Positions 39,892 to 52,100 of a stretch of 64,000 nt of DNA are shown here, piece by piece. Source of the stretch: Pomacea canaliculata (Eukaryota; Mollusca; Gastropoda; Architaenioglossa; Ampullariidae); assembly GCF_003073045.1 (NCBI RefSeq), contig NC_037601.1:23224150-23288149 (forward strand), read 5' to 3'. The notes below the pieces were generated by a model that had not been told where the DNA came from, made no database searches, and saw only the letters and a program-made list of their open reading frames with translations. Position numbers and translations under genes: made by a program. Position 1 is the first letter of the stretch. Each line of letters begins with the position of its first letter.

Positions 39892-41554
39892 AAGACAGCG
39901 AAGTAGCACGTGACACGCGCTGTGTCGGCCTCGCCACGTCCTGTGCACGTTAGGTGAGCGGAAGCCTTGTGGAGGCAGGCTCGCCACATGGAAACGAACT
40001 GCTTGAGGATATAATATGTAAGCTATAGTTAAAGGATGTACCGAATGAGAATTTAAACTCTAGAGCAAAGAAATTGGGCCCCACAGATACAGTGAAGACT
40101 TGAAATCTTTGCTGTATAGTTCTCTTCCCTCTTCTTGTTTCATTCATTCGATGTTTATTGTGGTTTACCCTCCCGCCTCTCTGAGCACCTATTATTTCAC
40201 CGAATTCTTTAAAATGTCAATATCTATTCCTGACAGTTATGACTCATAAATTGTATTATGTTTGATAAAGAATCTACCCATAAACCTTTATCCAGCCAAT
40301 ATCTTCACAGATAAAATTAGGGTAAGTTATAAACGTTAACGACAAACGACATTTTCGCCATTTGATGGATGAGTGAACAGCGTTGACCTTTTGCACCGCC
40401 GTTGATACGAGAGCTCGTGCACGATGTACGCACGGACTTATATATATAGGATATGATAGTTTGTGGTGTACGTGTGGTTCTTGCTTCTTCTTACTCTTTC
40501 TTGTCCATTTATGGGTAGTGTGGGGGAATACTACGCTTAAGCAATCAACCAAAGTAGGGAAAATGAGCACACAAATTTCCACACGATATACACCAAAAGA
40601 TATTTTAATTTATTGATGCCATAGAGAAGTCAAATCTTTTTTTCATGTAATATTTTCTGATGACGAAAATGGTCAGTGACTGATTCTGTATCATACACGT
40701 ATCTTGCTAACGTGCGAAAAGTTGTCAATCAGCTATAATGATATTTTAATTAGGAGAAAATGTATTGTGTTAGGCCCTCTGAATGTCGTGGCTGGCCGAA
40801 ACGTTTGTAGAGTCTGTTGCTACAGACGACACGGCTGGCTCAAACCTCGTGTTGCGCGTCCCTGCACTTCGCCGTCGCTTAGCGACATTTAGCTGCCGTC
40901 TGCTGACTTTATAAGGGTGATCTAGGGTTCACGTGAGTATTTCACATATATTATGTACAATCTCATGTTTTCAAGATAAAAGAAGTGATGACATGTCAAA
41001 AAGACTCGTATTCCCCTCCCCATCACAACATAATTGACAGGCGACTACACACACACACAGGCATCCTACATTCGATGGTATCAAACAAATAAAAACCTCT
41101 AGATTTCTGACAGAAATATCTGGTTCACCAAGAACAGTCATTTAAAACTATGACAGTAAATGCTTGCTGAAGTGAGCAGCGCGCTATAGTTAATAAATAT
41201 TTAACAACAGTGCTACTTACATATAATTATACTTACTCGGTCATCTTCATAGTTGAGGCTGATCATTGTTGCATTTGAGCTTCATAGCTGTATTTAGACC
41301 ACCTTTTAATGAGACAGCCCCTTGTCAATAGTGTTAGCATAGGAACGTGATTGTTTTAAAATTAATAAATTTATTAGGTGCCTCAATTTTATAGGTCTTG
41401 CATCACGTGACATAAGTTATTTCTCTCAATCTGTGAATGCTTAGCTTACTGTTGTGTTGCCTGTCTTTTAGTATTTTCCACCAAAATATGTTTTACCTAA
41501 TGAAATCTTTCCCACATTTTCCACACACATGCAGCAGTGTAACTAGCATCAACC
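39892..41554. other. Head-to-head intergenic region between MDP1 and TEPP
   Basis: Contains both 5' flanks. No coding segment recognised, and short ORFs are not supported by splice signals or family matches. Confidence 0.6.
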
Positions 41555-44500
41555 ATGACAACCGTAGGAGTGCAGCCGCAGACAGTAGAGCGGGTGAATG
41601 CCTTGCAGTTACCCAGCTATGCCTACCACTACCCACATTTCAAGAGAGTGCAGCTGGCGGCGGTAAAGGAGCAGCTGTTCCATCCCAATCTTCCGACTCT
41701 TCGCCGCATGGAGATGGACACACACATGCAAAAGCTTCCTGACGAACACTCTAGGACCTCCACAACCTGCGGACCTGGTGAGTTACGGAATGGGTAAAGA
41801 AAGAATTTGTTGTTGCACGAGCGCACTTTGTACAACTGTGAAAATTGTTGTGGTTTTTTTATAGTTTTTTTTTTTACGTAGATCCTGTTAATGACTTTTG
41901 GGGAGGCTATGAGATCAGTCACTCTAATTAGGGGACTGAGTGTGTGTGTGCTTGTGTGCGTGCACGTTCGGTCTAAGCATATCACTCGGGCGGCCTGAGA
42001 CTGCAGGTATTTGGAGAGAAGTGTGCGGTGTGTCGCTGCTGGCAGGTAGCCACACCACCAGGTTTTACCATTAGCCATGTGCATGCGTTAAGTCTTATCT
42101 ACGGTGTTCCTGGTCCGTGGTTTGTGCTTTGATGGGCGGCAGTCGTCGATCTTAATCTGTTAAAAAAAAATGTGACCATATTTTGTGAACGTGAGATCAT
42201 AGAATACTGCATTCACGATGACCTCAAAGGTCATCTCGTCGTCGATCGCGTGAAAGGAAAACGCCACGTTGCCAAAGCCGTTCAGTCAGCCGGTGTTTCA
42301 GGAGGCTCACCCACCGACAGGGTCAGGGGCGTTCTGGGTCTCTTTGCTTGTTAGTCACCCATTGCCGGGAAGGCTTATGAGGGAAATTTGAAAGAATATT
42401 TAGAATATACAGGCCAATATGAGAGGATACTTCGAATAACGAGGCCGATGTAGCCAAGGTGTTGATACGCCTTACGACACAAGGAGCCAGTGTTTGAAGA
42501 TGTCATTGATAAATAGCAGTAATGCAACTGTTTTCAATACATTACCTGTCTGTCATTCATCACTACGTGTACACACTTGCTCGCAAACACGCAAACACGG
42601 CAGATTGATTTGTTTGTTTATTGTTCTAAAAGTTCTGAATGTGAACAAGTTTCAGAAAACAGGAAACTGTTTTTCAGACCAGGAAAAGTTTTAGAATTTT
42701 CAATGGGCAGCCCAGTGCTTCCAGTTTCCACAATGAAAATCTACCACCCAGAAAATATTTTCAACAAAAATGAATTCAGTCGCAATATAAAACAGTCTAG
42801 ACACGTATCTGGTTGCTCTGTGGAGACAAAGTGCGCTGTGATTACACAAGCACATCTATAAACCTACAGTAAAGACAACCATTCTTCACACACAGTTTTA
42901 GAAAGCATTTCTTAAACTTATGTTTTATTCTGAGTAAACCTTTATTTGGTTTTGTCACTTTCCATCGCTTCGTTGTTGTATAAATCTTGTACATCTGAAA
43001 AAAACAATTTGAGAGGTACTAATTTTGTGGAAAGCAGTTTTTTAAGCAAAATATTTTCACGTGAACTATAGGAAATTTGTCAATGCTATATTATAAAATC
43101 ATTCGGTCACAGGTCATTTCGCCCCAAAACTATATTTCCCCACCGCTTGAGTTACATCGTCCAAACTATGACTATATCATCCCAAGTAACAAAGACCGTT
43201 GCTACTGTGTTACAGATGACTTTGCCCGTGCAACCTCCAGTCGTTTTAAGCCAGCTCCTCTGCAACTGTGCAGTCTGGTGAGTGCAAACGTTCGTGCTAA
43301 GCACCATTTCAGTAATAGTTGTCATGTCTATCGTTTTGGGAGTCGTCTTGTAGTCTCACCTGTCGTTTTAAGGAAGACGTTGATGTCAGGGTGAGGGTGA
43401 GGGTTAGGGTATGTTGGTATATAAGTTGTGAGGTATTCGAGACAGCTTGCTTGTAACTCGTAATGCTGCTATCGTTCTGAATATATAGTAACCCTGCCGA
43501 CCTCAGAACGTTGCCTTGCTTGAAATGACCTGTAATGCTGTTAGCACGACAACATAGCAAAGCTTTAGTCAGACTGCTTAGGACTCACTAAGTTATTTGT
43601 GTATTTCTCCTCCCCCTTCACAAAAAATAAAACTAAACAACATATTTTTTTTCAATTCCGATACCACAATACCACTGCCAAGGACTGGCCATGTGACATT
43701 AACGATATCTGACTGCACCACATTCATAAACTGATAATTTATTTTAAAATGTATATTTCAAATTCAAAATTAGTTCCAGCTACTGACTGCATTATTGCGA
43801 AATTCAAAAGTTGTATTGTTTTGCTATGGGGGTTGGGTGGGAATATACACAAATAACCTAGTGACAAGTACTGCAAGATGGGACTGGACCTGAGATGTAA
43901 AGAAAATCATAAACAACTTATTCAGTTGAGAAAGCTTTGTGGGTTGTACTCCAAAATGACAAGCACTTGCAAGATAGTTCATGATAAAACATTGTTCTTA
44001 TATCACAATTGTTATTTAATGTACCAGAATCTAGTGCAGAATTATAATTTATTATTTTAATAAGACATGATTTTATATTGAAGACGAATATAAGAAGACG
44101 AAGCCAATGGTTTAGTCACTTTAAGAATGTATTTCTTGACACCATCGATGCGTCTAATGTGCAGAACATAACAGACCAGGGTAGAGAAATCCACAGATGC
44201 TACACTACCCCAGAGGAGCTGAAGTGAGACTCGCTCACATACACACACACTCTCTCTCTGTCTCTGTATTATGAAACAATGGGTTAACTTCATAGTAGAA
44301 AAATAGCCGTTGTCCTTGTGCTTTTTATCGTTGGAAATGTGTTGTGGCTGCTGCGTGATTGTCTTGGTTGATCGGCTTCTTGTTGAGTGATTGTGCCTCC
44401 TCGTTATGTATGACACATTTTGAGTGTACATCGATATATTCTCATTTAGCATCATACATCACGTGGTATAATCTGTGAGGTTAACCCCTAAGTCAGCGGT

Positions 44501-47012
44501 TCTCAGCCTGTGGGGCGCGACTGGCTTACAAGGGGGGCGCGAAGTTAAAAGTTTCTTATACCGGTATTAGTGAAATTAGCTTACATTGCTGGCTAAGGGG
44601 GGCGCGAAGGTGGTCATTTTTGAAAGTTTATAATACCGGTATCAGTGAAATTAGCTTACATTGCTGGCTAAGGGGGGCGCGAAGGTGGTCATTTTTGAAA
44701 GTTTCTAATACCGGTATCAGTGAAATTAGCTTACATTGCTGGCTAAGGAGGGCGCGTGGACGTACCTTTGTTCGTCAGGGGGGTGTCACAAGTAAAAGGT
44801 TGAGAACAGCTGCCTTAAGTCCTATTATAGCGTGACACTGACAAGTGACAGTACAGACGACTGTGAGTACTTTTCACCATTGTAGCAGGTCTTGCTGTTG
44901 TCATTCTGTGTGATGTACAATCTTGCTGCTTGACTGTGCTGCTCAGGAAAGTTCGTGACGAGTGGAGTGCGTTTCTGTGCAAGTGCCCCGAGCGATTCGA
45001 CATCAAGCTTCCAGAAGTTCCCCCGAAAAAAGGTCAGTTCTTCTGTACTAAGTGACGTTTAGTGACCAGTGGGTTTTTTTCTACTCATGGTTGTTGGTGA
45101 TTAGTGAGTTTAAATAAAACTCTTGCAAAGTAATAAGTTGTTCTATGCTGGACAAGCTTTGGCTTCCAACACAGTTCAGACGTCTGACAAGTTATAGACA
45201 AAGGTCGAGAAGAGAACTCATTTGCACTCTGACACCGCGACCAACTTATTTTGCTGAAGCTGACCAGCTGCTGTTGACTGGACAGTCCATAATGCTTGTG
45301 CAGACGCTAAGTTGGACAAAAGTGATGGTTAATTCCACGATGGTAATTGTAAACAGACAGCTGTAGTGTTGTTATTAAGGCCTTGCCCTAGAGGCAGCAA
45401 TGGTATGTTGACCAAAGCCATAATCAATTAACTCATTATGTTAACTGCAGATCTACACTTCACTGGGTATGCAGTTCGTTACCTAAGGCCGGACGTTACT
45501 CGTGGGTGGAGAGTAAGTACACACGTTACTGAATATTTCACGGTTTAAATTTGTTTTAATCTTTGTTACATTAATTACATACAAACACTGCTTGATAACA
45601 AGTGCAATGTGCATGGAAATAGTCTTTTGTTAGTGTGAGGTTGAGGGTGTTGCGAGCCTGAAAGTGGGTAACATCAGGCTCACAGCACTGTTACACATTT
45701 TTAGTCTCACAGCACTGTTACACACTCAGTCTCACAGCACTGTTACACATGATCAGGCTCACAGCACTGTTACACACTCTCAGGCTCACAGCACTGTTAC
45801 ATATTATCAGGCTCACAGCACTGTTACACATGATCAGGCTCACAGCACTGTTACACATTTTTAGTCTCACAGCACTGTTACACATGATCAGGCTCACAGC
45901 ACTGTTACACACTCTCAGGCTCACAGCACTGTTACACATGATCAGGCTCACAGCACTGTTACATATTATCAGGCTCACAGCACTGTTACACACTCTCAGG
46001 CTCACAGCACTGTTACACATTTTTAGTCTCACAGCACTGTTACACACTCAGTCTCACAGCACTGTTACACACTCTCAGGCTCACATGATCAGGCTCAGTG
46101 TGTAACAGTGCTGTGAACATAAAAGTGTGTAACATGTAGAACACTGGTCAAACTTCAATTTAAAAAGTTCTATCCACACAGAAGTGTAAAAATTTCTTAA
46201 CTTTCAACAAGTCTGTCCGTGCTGACCTGGCACTTATCATGGCTGTCAGTCTAATATCAATCAGTGTAACTGTCTTGTCTGTGTGGAAGTACTGTCAGTT
46301 AGTGTAGTATTAATTAGTCACGTGATTGCCTCGTCAGTCTATATAAACTGTTATATTCATGTCTGTGGTATTGGTCTAGAAGGCTGCTGTTCTAAGTGGT
46401 TTTCCTGAAAGTGTAGCAGACTGCTGTGCTCAGTGGTTTTAATAAAGTCTAGAAGGCTGTTACCATCAGTGGGTGTTCGCTTACTACAGGTAGTGTTGTT
46501 GCTCTCTTCTGTCTCAGTACACGCTGCAGCAGGAGCCAAGGCTGGACCAGTTTGGTCAGAAACCATTGCCTGCAAATATTTAGTGAGTAGAAGTCTTCAT
46601 GTTTGTCGTGTTTTTAACTTTCCAGGCTTGCATAATCAGAAACCCAGACCTCTATATCAATAACAGGGGACAGAGAGCACATAGCACCGCCAGCCAGTAG
46701 CTAGTTGATGGCCGGCCTGGCAGGTCGCTACTACACTTGGCTGGTCATACTTGGCTGGCGACGTAGGCACGGCGAAGGCTTGCGGAGTCTGGCTATAAGA
46801 TTTGTTTTTATGTATTAGGATCTAGAGTGCTTTTTGTACATACATGAACGATATGGAAGTCCTATAGCTTGACTGACCAGAATTATCAATTATTTTTACT
46901 GCTATAATTTATGTTCTTGTCATGCGTGTGGTGTGTGTGTGCTTGCAGCGCTCGCTATCGTGACACGTACCCCAAGTACTTCCGTAATGTGGCCTCCTCT
47001 GCCTGGCGGTAA
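41555..47012 (+). CDS. SPMIP8: TEPP / sperm microtubule inner protein 8 homologue, one exon unseen
   Basis: Homologue of testis-, prostate- and placenta-expressed protein (TEPP/SPMIP8), placed on sperm axonemal doublet microtubules. Exons seen: 41555-41777, 43216-43277, 44947-45032, 45451-45512, 46518-46582 and 46949-47012 (stop TAA). Exon 1 gives VKEQLFHPNLPTLRRMEMDT and LPDEH; exon 2 DDFARATSSRFKPAPLQL; exon 4 TGYAVRYLRPDVTRGWR; exon 5 LDQFGQKPLP; exon 6 ends FRNVASSAWR. Exons 1-2 and 3-4-5-6 join in phase, but 43277 ends in phase 0 while 44947 expects two carried bases. The conserved middle segment (human GINRVDWP) should fall in between and was not found, so one exon is diverged, lost or missing from the sequence. 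Introns contain a hAT MITE and a 45.7-kb array. Confidence 0.88.
44494..44812. mobile_element. hAT-type MITE with internal tandem triplication
   Basis: Starts CAGCGGTTCTCAGCC and ends GGTTGAGAACAGCTG, imperfect hAT-type inverted ends. Near-identical 8-bp flanks CCCTAAGT (44486-44493) and CCTTAAGT (44813-44820) differ by one base. Inside, a unit containing ATACCGGTAT, GAAATTAGCTTACATTGCTG and GGGGGGCGCGAAG occurs three times. No transposase coding. Confidence 0.85.
45670..46130. repeat. Minisatellite (unit 20-25 bp) with an inverted terminal copy
   Basis: About seventeen copies of CTCACAGCACTGTTACACA with short variable spacers (GATCAGG, CTCTCAGG, TTTTTAGT). At 46099-46118 the reverse complement TGTGTAACAGTGCTGTGAAC appears, which would form a hairpin with the array. 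Located in a TEPP intron. Confidence 0.92.
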
Positions 47013-47199
47013 GGCCAACAGACTGAGCCGGCGGCCTGGTGCTAAGGCTAGCAGCCCCGGGGTCGTGAGGTGTGGTAGCCGTATAACCAAAACAGTCCAG
47101 CACTCATCATTCAACACAGCCTCTCACGAGAGCCTACACTTGTTCTCTCGTACAGACCACCTCAAGCTGCCATCTGTAGTTGTTTGACCTCCTGAGCTA

Positions 47200-47330
47200 T
47201 GGTCATGGGCATCATCAATCAGTATTATACTTTTATAGTCCTCTGGATGGTATTTAACATCATCAATCAGTATTATACTTTTATAGTCCTCTGGATGGTA
47301 TTTAATATCATCAAACAGTATTATATAGCC
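47200..47330. repeat. Threefold tandem repeat in the TEPP 3' UTR
   Basis: CATCATCAATCAGTATTATA with CTTTTATAGTCCTCTGGATG is repeated, with a third partial copy ending near 47325. Confidence 0.8.
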
Positions 47331-47932
47331 TTTTACTATAGTATTTGTGTGCCATAGACATTTGTTTCTTTACAAGCTGCAAAGGTTAAAGGGGATGGAT
47401 ATACCTTGACTACTATTTGCAATGTCAGTATTATTGGAAGAAGATTCCCACTTGTATGTAGATACATTTGCTGTATTACCGAAGCAGTATTGCCGCGTAG
47501 TCGATGAGATGCATGCATACTGATGGCAAGGTTTAGATGCCGAGATGACTGCTTGTTCCAAAGATCATTGTTACCGAATCAGTATTGTACTGCCTAACCC
47601 CGGCTGTGAGCTGACGGCAGGTGTGCGTCGGTGTCTGCAGCAAGTCTACACGTGATGCACAAGCTGCTGCAGACTCCATCTCTCCCGGTGTACATGAAGG
47701 ATACACCAGGACTGGCTACAAGATCACGGTCTGTCACTTGGTACAGGCTAGAAGTAGTATCCTGCACATGCCATCACGGCGGCTCACCTGCTGCCACCCG
47801 TTTCCCTTTCCCTACCACCACATTCGAGTCTGTAGTCTGGTAAGATGGAGATCTGTCAGTGAAAGTGAGTAATCTGACCTACTCTCGTAGTTTTTCGTCC
47901 TTCCCTTTCGTCTTGTTATGTTTAAACTGCAA

Positions 47933-47938
47933 AATAAA
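47933..47938 (+). terminator. Candidate poly(A) signal of TEPP
   Basis: AATAAA on the coding strand, about 0.9 kb past the stop codon. Confidence 0.45.
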
Positions 47939-47939
47939 C

Positions 47940-49130
47940 TGCCTGTCGAGTTACCTGTTGTTCATGTTGCTAGAGCGGAGTGCTGGATGACCCACGTGTC
48001 CAGAAGAGTGTTGCACTGCTAGTGGCTGTCACCTTAAGGCATTGAACATTGAGCACATTTGACCGGCGGCTTTGTGAGTGATGTGACCGAGTGATGGATT
48101 TTGCGGCATGACCAGTAGTGTACCCGGGGACAGACTCCTCCGAAACGCCCCGCAATAGTATCTTAGTGTTAAGGCAACGGTTGTTAAGGTTTCCTTCGCG
48201 ACAGTGTATGCCAACAGCAACTTCGCTGTCAAGAAGCATAAATTTTATTTCGAATTAAGTTGTAGATGGTGTTTTGTAGTCATGCACGGAGGAGTCTCCT
48301 CTCGACATTTTGGCGACTAACAGAGGACGACATCGTCTGTGGATCATACGACTGTAGCAGCAACCCTCAAGTGCTCTCCCCACGCAGACGATCACTGGTC
48401 CACAAGTACTAAATGTTACAGATACTGGTAGAAAGGAAAAGATTATTTATTTATTGAAAAACTCTATGACAAACATCACATACATTTCGTTGTCTCTAGT
48501 ACTAACGACCAGCAGCCTCGTGATACAATGTCGCTGTGTACGGTGCGCAGGCTGCACGCCAAGGGTCAAAGGCCAAATCTGATCACTAAGTTCTGATAGA
48601 GATGGAGATGTGCTTCCCCCAACCTTTCCCTCGCCCGTGAGACTACAGTCACATGTACTGCGCATGTCAGGCAGACGCCACAGTAAGTGTAATCACAACA
48701 AGTCTTCATCCGTTAATAACACTTGAAACAAGTTTGCCTCTCAGTCTGATGACCAAAACAGTCGCTTGCGGTGAATAGAAGAGATTTTTAAACATAGTAA
48801 CAACACATGTACTGTTGAGACGATTGGTGGTCTGTGGCCCATGACAAAGCTGGCGACAAAAATAAAATAACAGTCGCACGGATGACACGTGGTCGTCAAT
48901 GGAGCCCTGAGGTCAGTGAACTGTCGGACCACTGCTAACAACAACAACAACAACACTGTCTGCAATGTATGATGCCCACACAGTGATCGTGTCAGTGACC
49001 TTATTACAATTCATCAGATGGACTAACAATATGAAATGAGACAAATTTTGTGAAACTACAGCCGTTTGGAACCCGTGACACCGACTGATCAAAGTGATGC
49101 CGCCATTGCACCTGTCGCACCTGGTCAGGC
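47940..49130. other. Convergent 3' flank between TEPP and the PDI-like gene
   Basis: No exon recognised. Minus-strand AATAAA signals (48446-48455) could end the PDI-like transcript. A short CAA/ACA run lies near 48938-48955. Confidence 0.5.
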
Positions 49131-52100
49131 CTACAGCTCCTCGATGCTGCGCTTGTGGATGGTGGCTTGGGCGGTGTACTGGGGAGGCTGGCCCATCTTC
49201 TTCAGCGAGGGGATCGCCTTGGTCTTCTTGGAATCGTCTTCTTTCTTCTTTCTTTCTTCTTCCTCTTTCACGCGTTTCTGCTTCTCTTCTTCGGCCTTCT
49301 CCTTGTCTTTCTGTTTCTTCTCTTCCGCCTCTTTCTCTCGTTTCAGTTTCTCCGCTTCATCTTGTAAGTTTCCGAAGTAGATGAGGATGTTTCTCTTCCT
49401 CCTCAGGGAGTCTTCTTGTTTAGGGAGTAGATCTAGCAAACAGAATTAATTAATAATTTTAATAATTAACAAACAACTACTCAAGCAAACCTACCAGCAG
49501 CTGACACGCTGCAAGAAAGTTAAACGGCTTCTGCAACAATCAAACTATATTTTAACCACCAATTAGTTGGGAATAATAAGTAATTACACACATTGGTGTT
49601 TTTAAAAAAATGAACATTCACTGTGTAAAAAAAAAAGGGTTTCATATTTTTGTTCTCACACGCACTAGCTGCCCTCGGCTGTTGTAACCATGGCTGTGAG
49701 GTCATCTCAGGTCACAGTCTTCGCGTGAGGGACAGTGGAGGTAGTGAACAGATGGACGGTGGAGGTAGTGAACAGATGGACGATTTAGGTGAACAGATGG
49801 ACGGTGGAGGTAGTGAACAGATGGACGATTTAGGTGAACAGATGGACAGTGGAGGTAGTGAACAGATGGACGGTGGAGGTAGTGAACAGATGGACGATTT
49901 AGGTGAACAGATGGACAGTGGAGGTAGTGAACAGATGGACGGTGGAGGTAGTGAACAGATGGACTATTTAGGTGAACAGATGGACAGTGGAGGTAGTGAA
50001 CAGATGGACGGTGGAGGTAGTGAATAGATGGACAGTGGAGGTAGTGAACAGATGGACGGTGGAGGTAGTGAACAGATGGACAGTGGAGGTAGTGAATAGA
50101 TGGACAGTGGAGGTAGTGAACAGATGGACGGTGGAGGTAGTGAACAGATGGACGATTTAGGTGAACAGATGGACAGTGGAAGTAGTGAACAGATGGACAG
50201 TGGAGGTAGTGAACAGATGGACGATTTAGGTGAACAGATGGACAGTGGAAGTAGTGAACAGATGGACAGTGGAGGTAGTGAACAGATGGACGGTGGAGGT
50301 AGTGAACAGATTGACAGCTGAGGTAGTGGACAGTGGAGGTAGTGAACAGATGGACAGTGGAGGTAGTGAACAGATGGACGGTGGAGGTAGTGAACAGATG
50401 GACGGTTGAGCTGGTGAACAGATGGACAGGAATGAACTGTGACCCCTAGTGACGTTCTGCACGTGACACAGAAGACAGAAGCAGAGAACAACGACCCTGT
50501 TCACTGTTTCATAAGCATGAAGGATGAAGATGTGTAACCAGGGCAACAGCAGATACACGTGTTTTGCCGAAGCGCGGTTTCTATGTAACCCTAACCCTGG
50601 CGGAAAGTAAAAATGTCTATCAATGATTCACCAGCAGCACCAAGATCTGTGAACTGTCGGCTAAGTACAAAGTAAGTGTTTACACAAACATACACAAAGT
50701 CTGTTTCAATCAGATGAAATGCATGTGGGTCAAGAAATAAGTAACTGCATGTCCGATGAGAGAGCATGGCATAGTCGGAGGATAAAGCACACATGAAGAT
50801 CACTTTCTTCTGTCTTTCGACAGGTGTCACGTGATGGTAGGTATAACACTGAAAATGTCTTATCTTCAGTTCAGCATGAACATGGGAATAACAGCCACTG
50901 GTGCTGAGAGAAATGGTTGCTGCATACCTTCACTTTCGTCAAGCTTCTTGTTGAGGTCCATGATGAGAGACATCATTTTGTCCAGCTTGCCGCTTGCCCT
51001 CGTCTTCTGCAGCAGGTAGATGTAGTAGTCGGCGAATCTGTAAATATTACAGCACGTGCAACTCGGACACTGGTCACATGTTGCTATGTAGCACACGACA
51101 CGACACTTGCCATCCCGTGGTACATGCACTCTGTACAGTATACAGTATACACACTGTGAAATCACGTGACATTATCACGACCCAGCAACTTACTCTTTGT
51201 GTTGTCGCTCCAGCTGTGACTTTTCGCTTGCGAACTGTTTAATGAGCCGCCCCTGATCGACAAAGACATCAATAACATTTCTGTGAAAAGCAGTCTTTGA
51301 GTTGCCCTATTCGTCCCTTCATTCATTCGTTCCTGTCAAGAAGGGATGCCACCGCCTTCCCCATGTGTTGTGGTGTTGGCTGTTAGTGTCAGTGCACGCT
51401 GTAGTCACAGGTAGCATGCGGCTACTTACAGTCACAAACACGTGTGTAGCTGCCACCACACGCTGACACCTGTGTGCCACGTGTCTGTAGCTAGGAGTTG
51501 ATAGCACACACACACAGAGACACACACAGACACAAACACAGGCAGTGAGGCACACACACACAGACACACACACACACAGACACACACAGACACAAACACA
51601 GGCAGTGAGGCACACACACACAGACACACACACAAGACAAGACAAAAAAGTCCTTGACCTTGCCACTTACCAGAACTTCCGGGTCAGCCTGCAGCACGTG
51701 ATCAGCATGCTCAGCCAGCGCCACATCAAACTGACGGATTCGCCCTGACTGACAGCAAAGATGGTGAGTGAGAGACAATGGATGTTACTGCTGCACTCGT
51801 CTCTTATCTCAACAACATCGCTTCACGTCTGCAATTTCTATTTTAAGATGAACTCAGTGGGAGGTGAAGGTTGAGTGGAGACCCCACCTGTGCTTTTCTG
51901 ATGGCACCTGGTATCTCACCTGGTATCTCACCTGGTATCTCACCTGATATCTCACCTGGTATCTCACCTGGTATCTCACCTGGTATCTCACCTGATATCT
52001 CACCTGGTATCTCACCTGGTATCTCACCTGATATCTCACCTGGTATCTCACCCACTCACACGAACGTCATACATGCCCAGGTGCGACTTGACATATTATA

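Noticed and set aside
39886-39987. Longer MDP1 N-terminus starting at 39987
   Set aside because: Family members start a few residues before FDLDYT; the extra residues have no similarity.
45664-46105. Direct repeats with short variable spacers resembling a CRISPR array
   Set aside because: Eukaryotic intron, spacers are only a few bases and recur, and there are no cas genes; it is a minisatellite.
47631-47843. 70-aa ORF after TEPP with a good upstream CAG
   Set aside because: TEPP already ends at 47012 with a family-like C-terminus, and the ORF matches nothing I know; it is probably 3' UTR.
49650-50560. Long ORFs on both strands with SEQMDGGG or ICSLPPLS repeats
   Set aside because: They arise from a 24-bp tandem array whose unit is divisible by three. 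Both strands are open and the array lies in an intron.
51253-51280. Acceptor at 51280 adding NVIDVFVDQ to the PDI-like exon 10
   Set aside because: The preceding exon ends in phase 0, so this acceptor would shift the frame; the acceptor at 51252 fits. An unseen extra exon could still rescue it.
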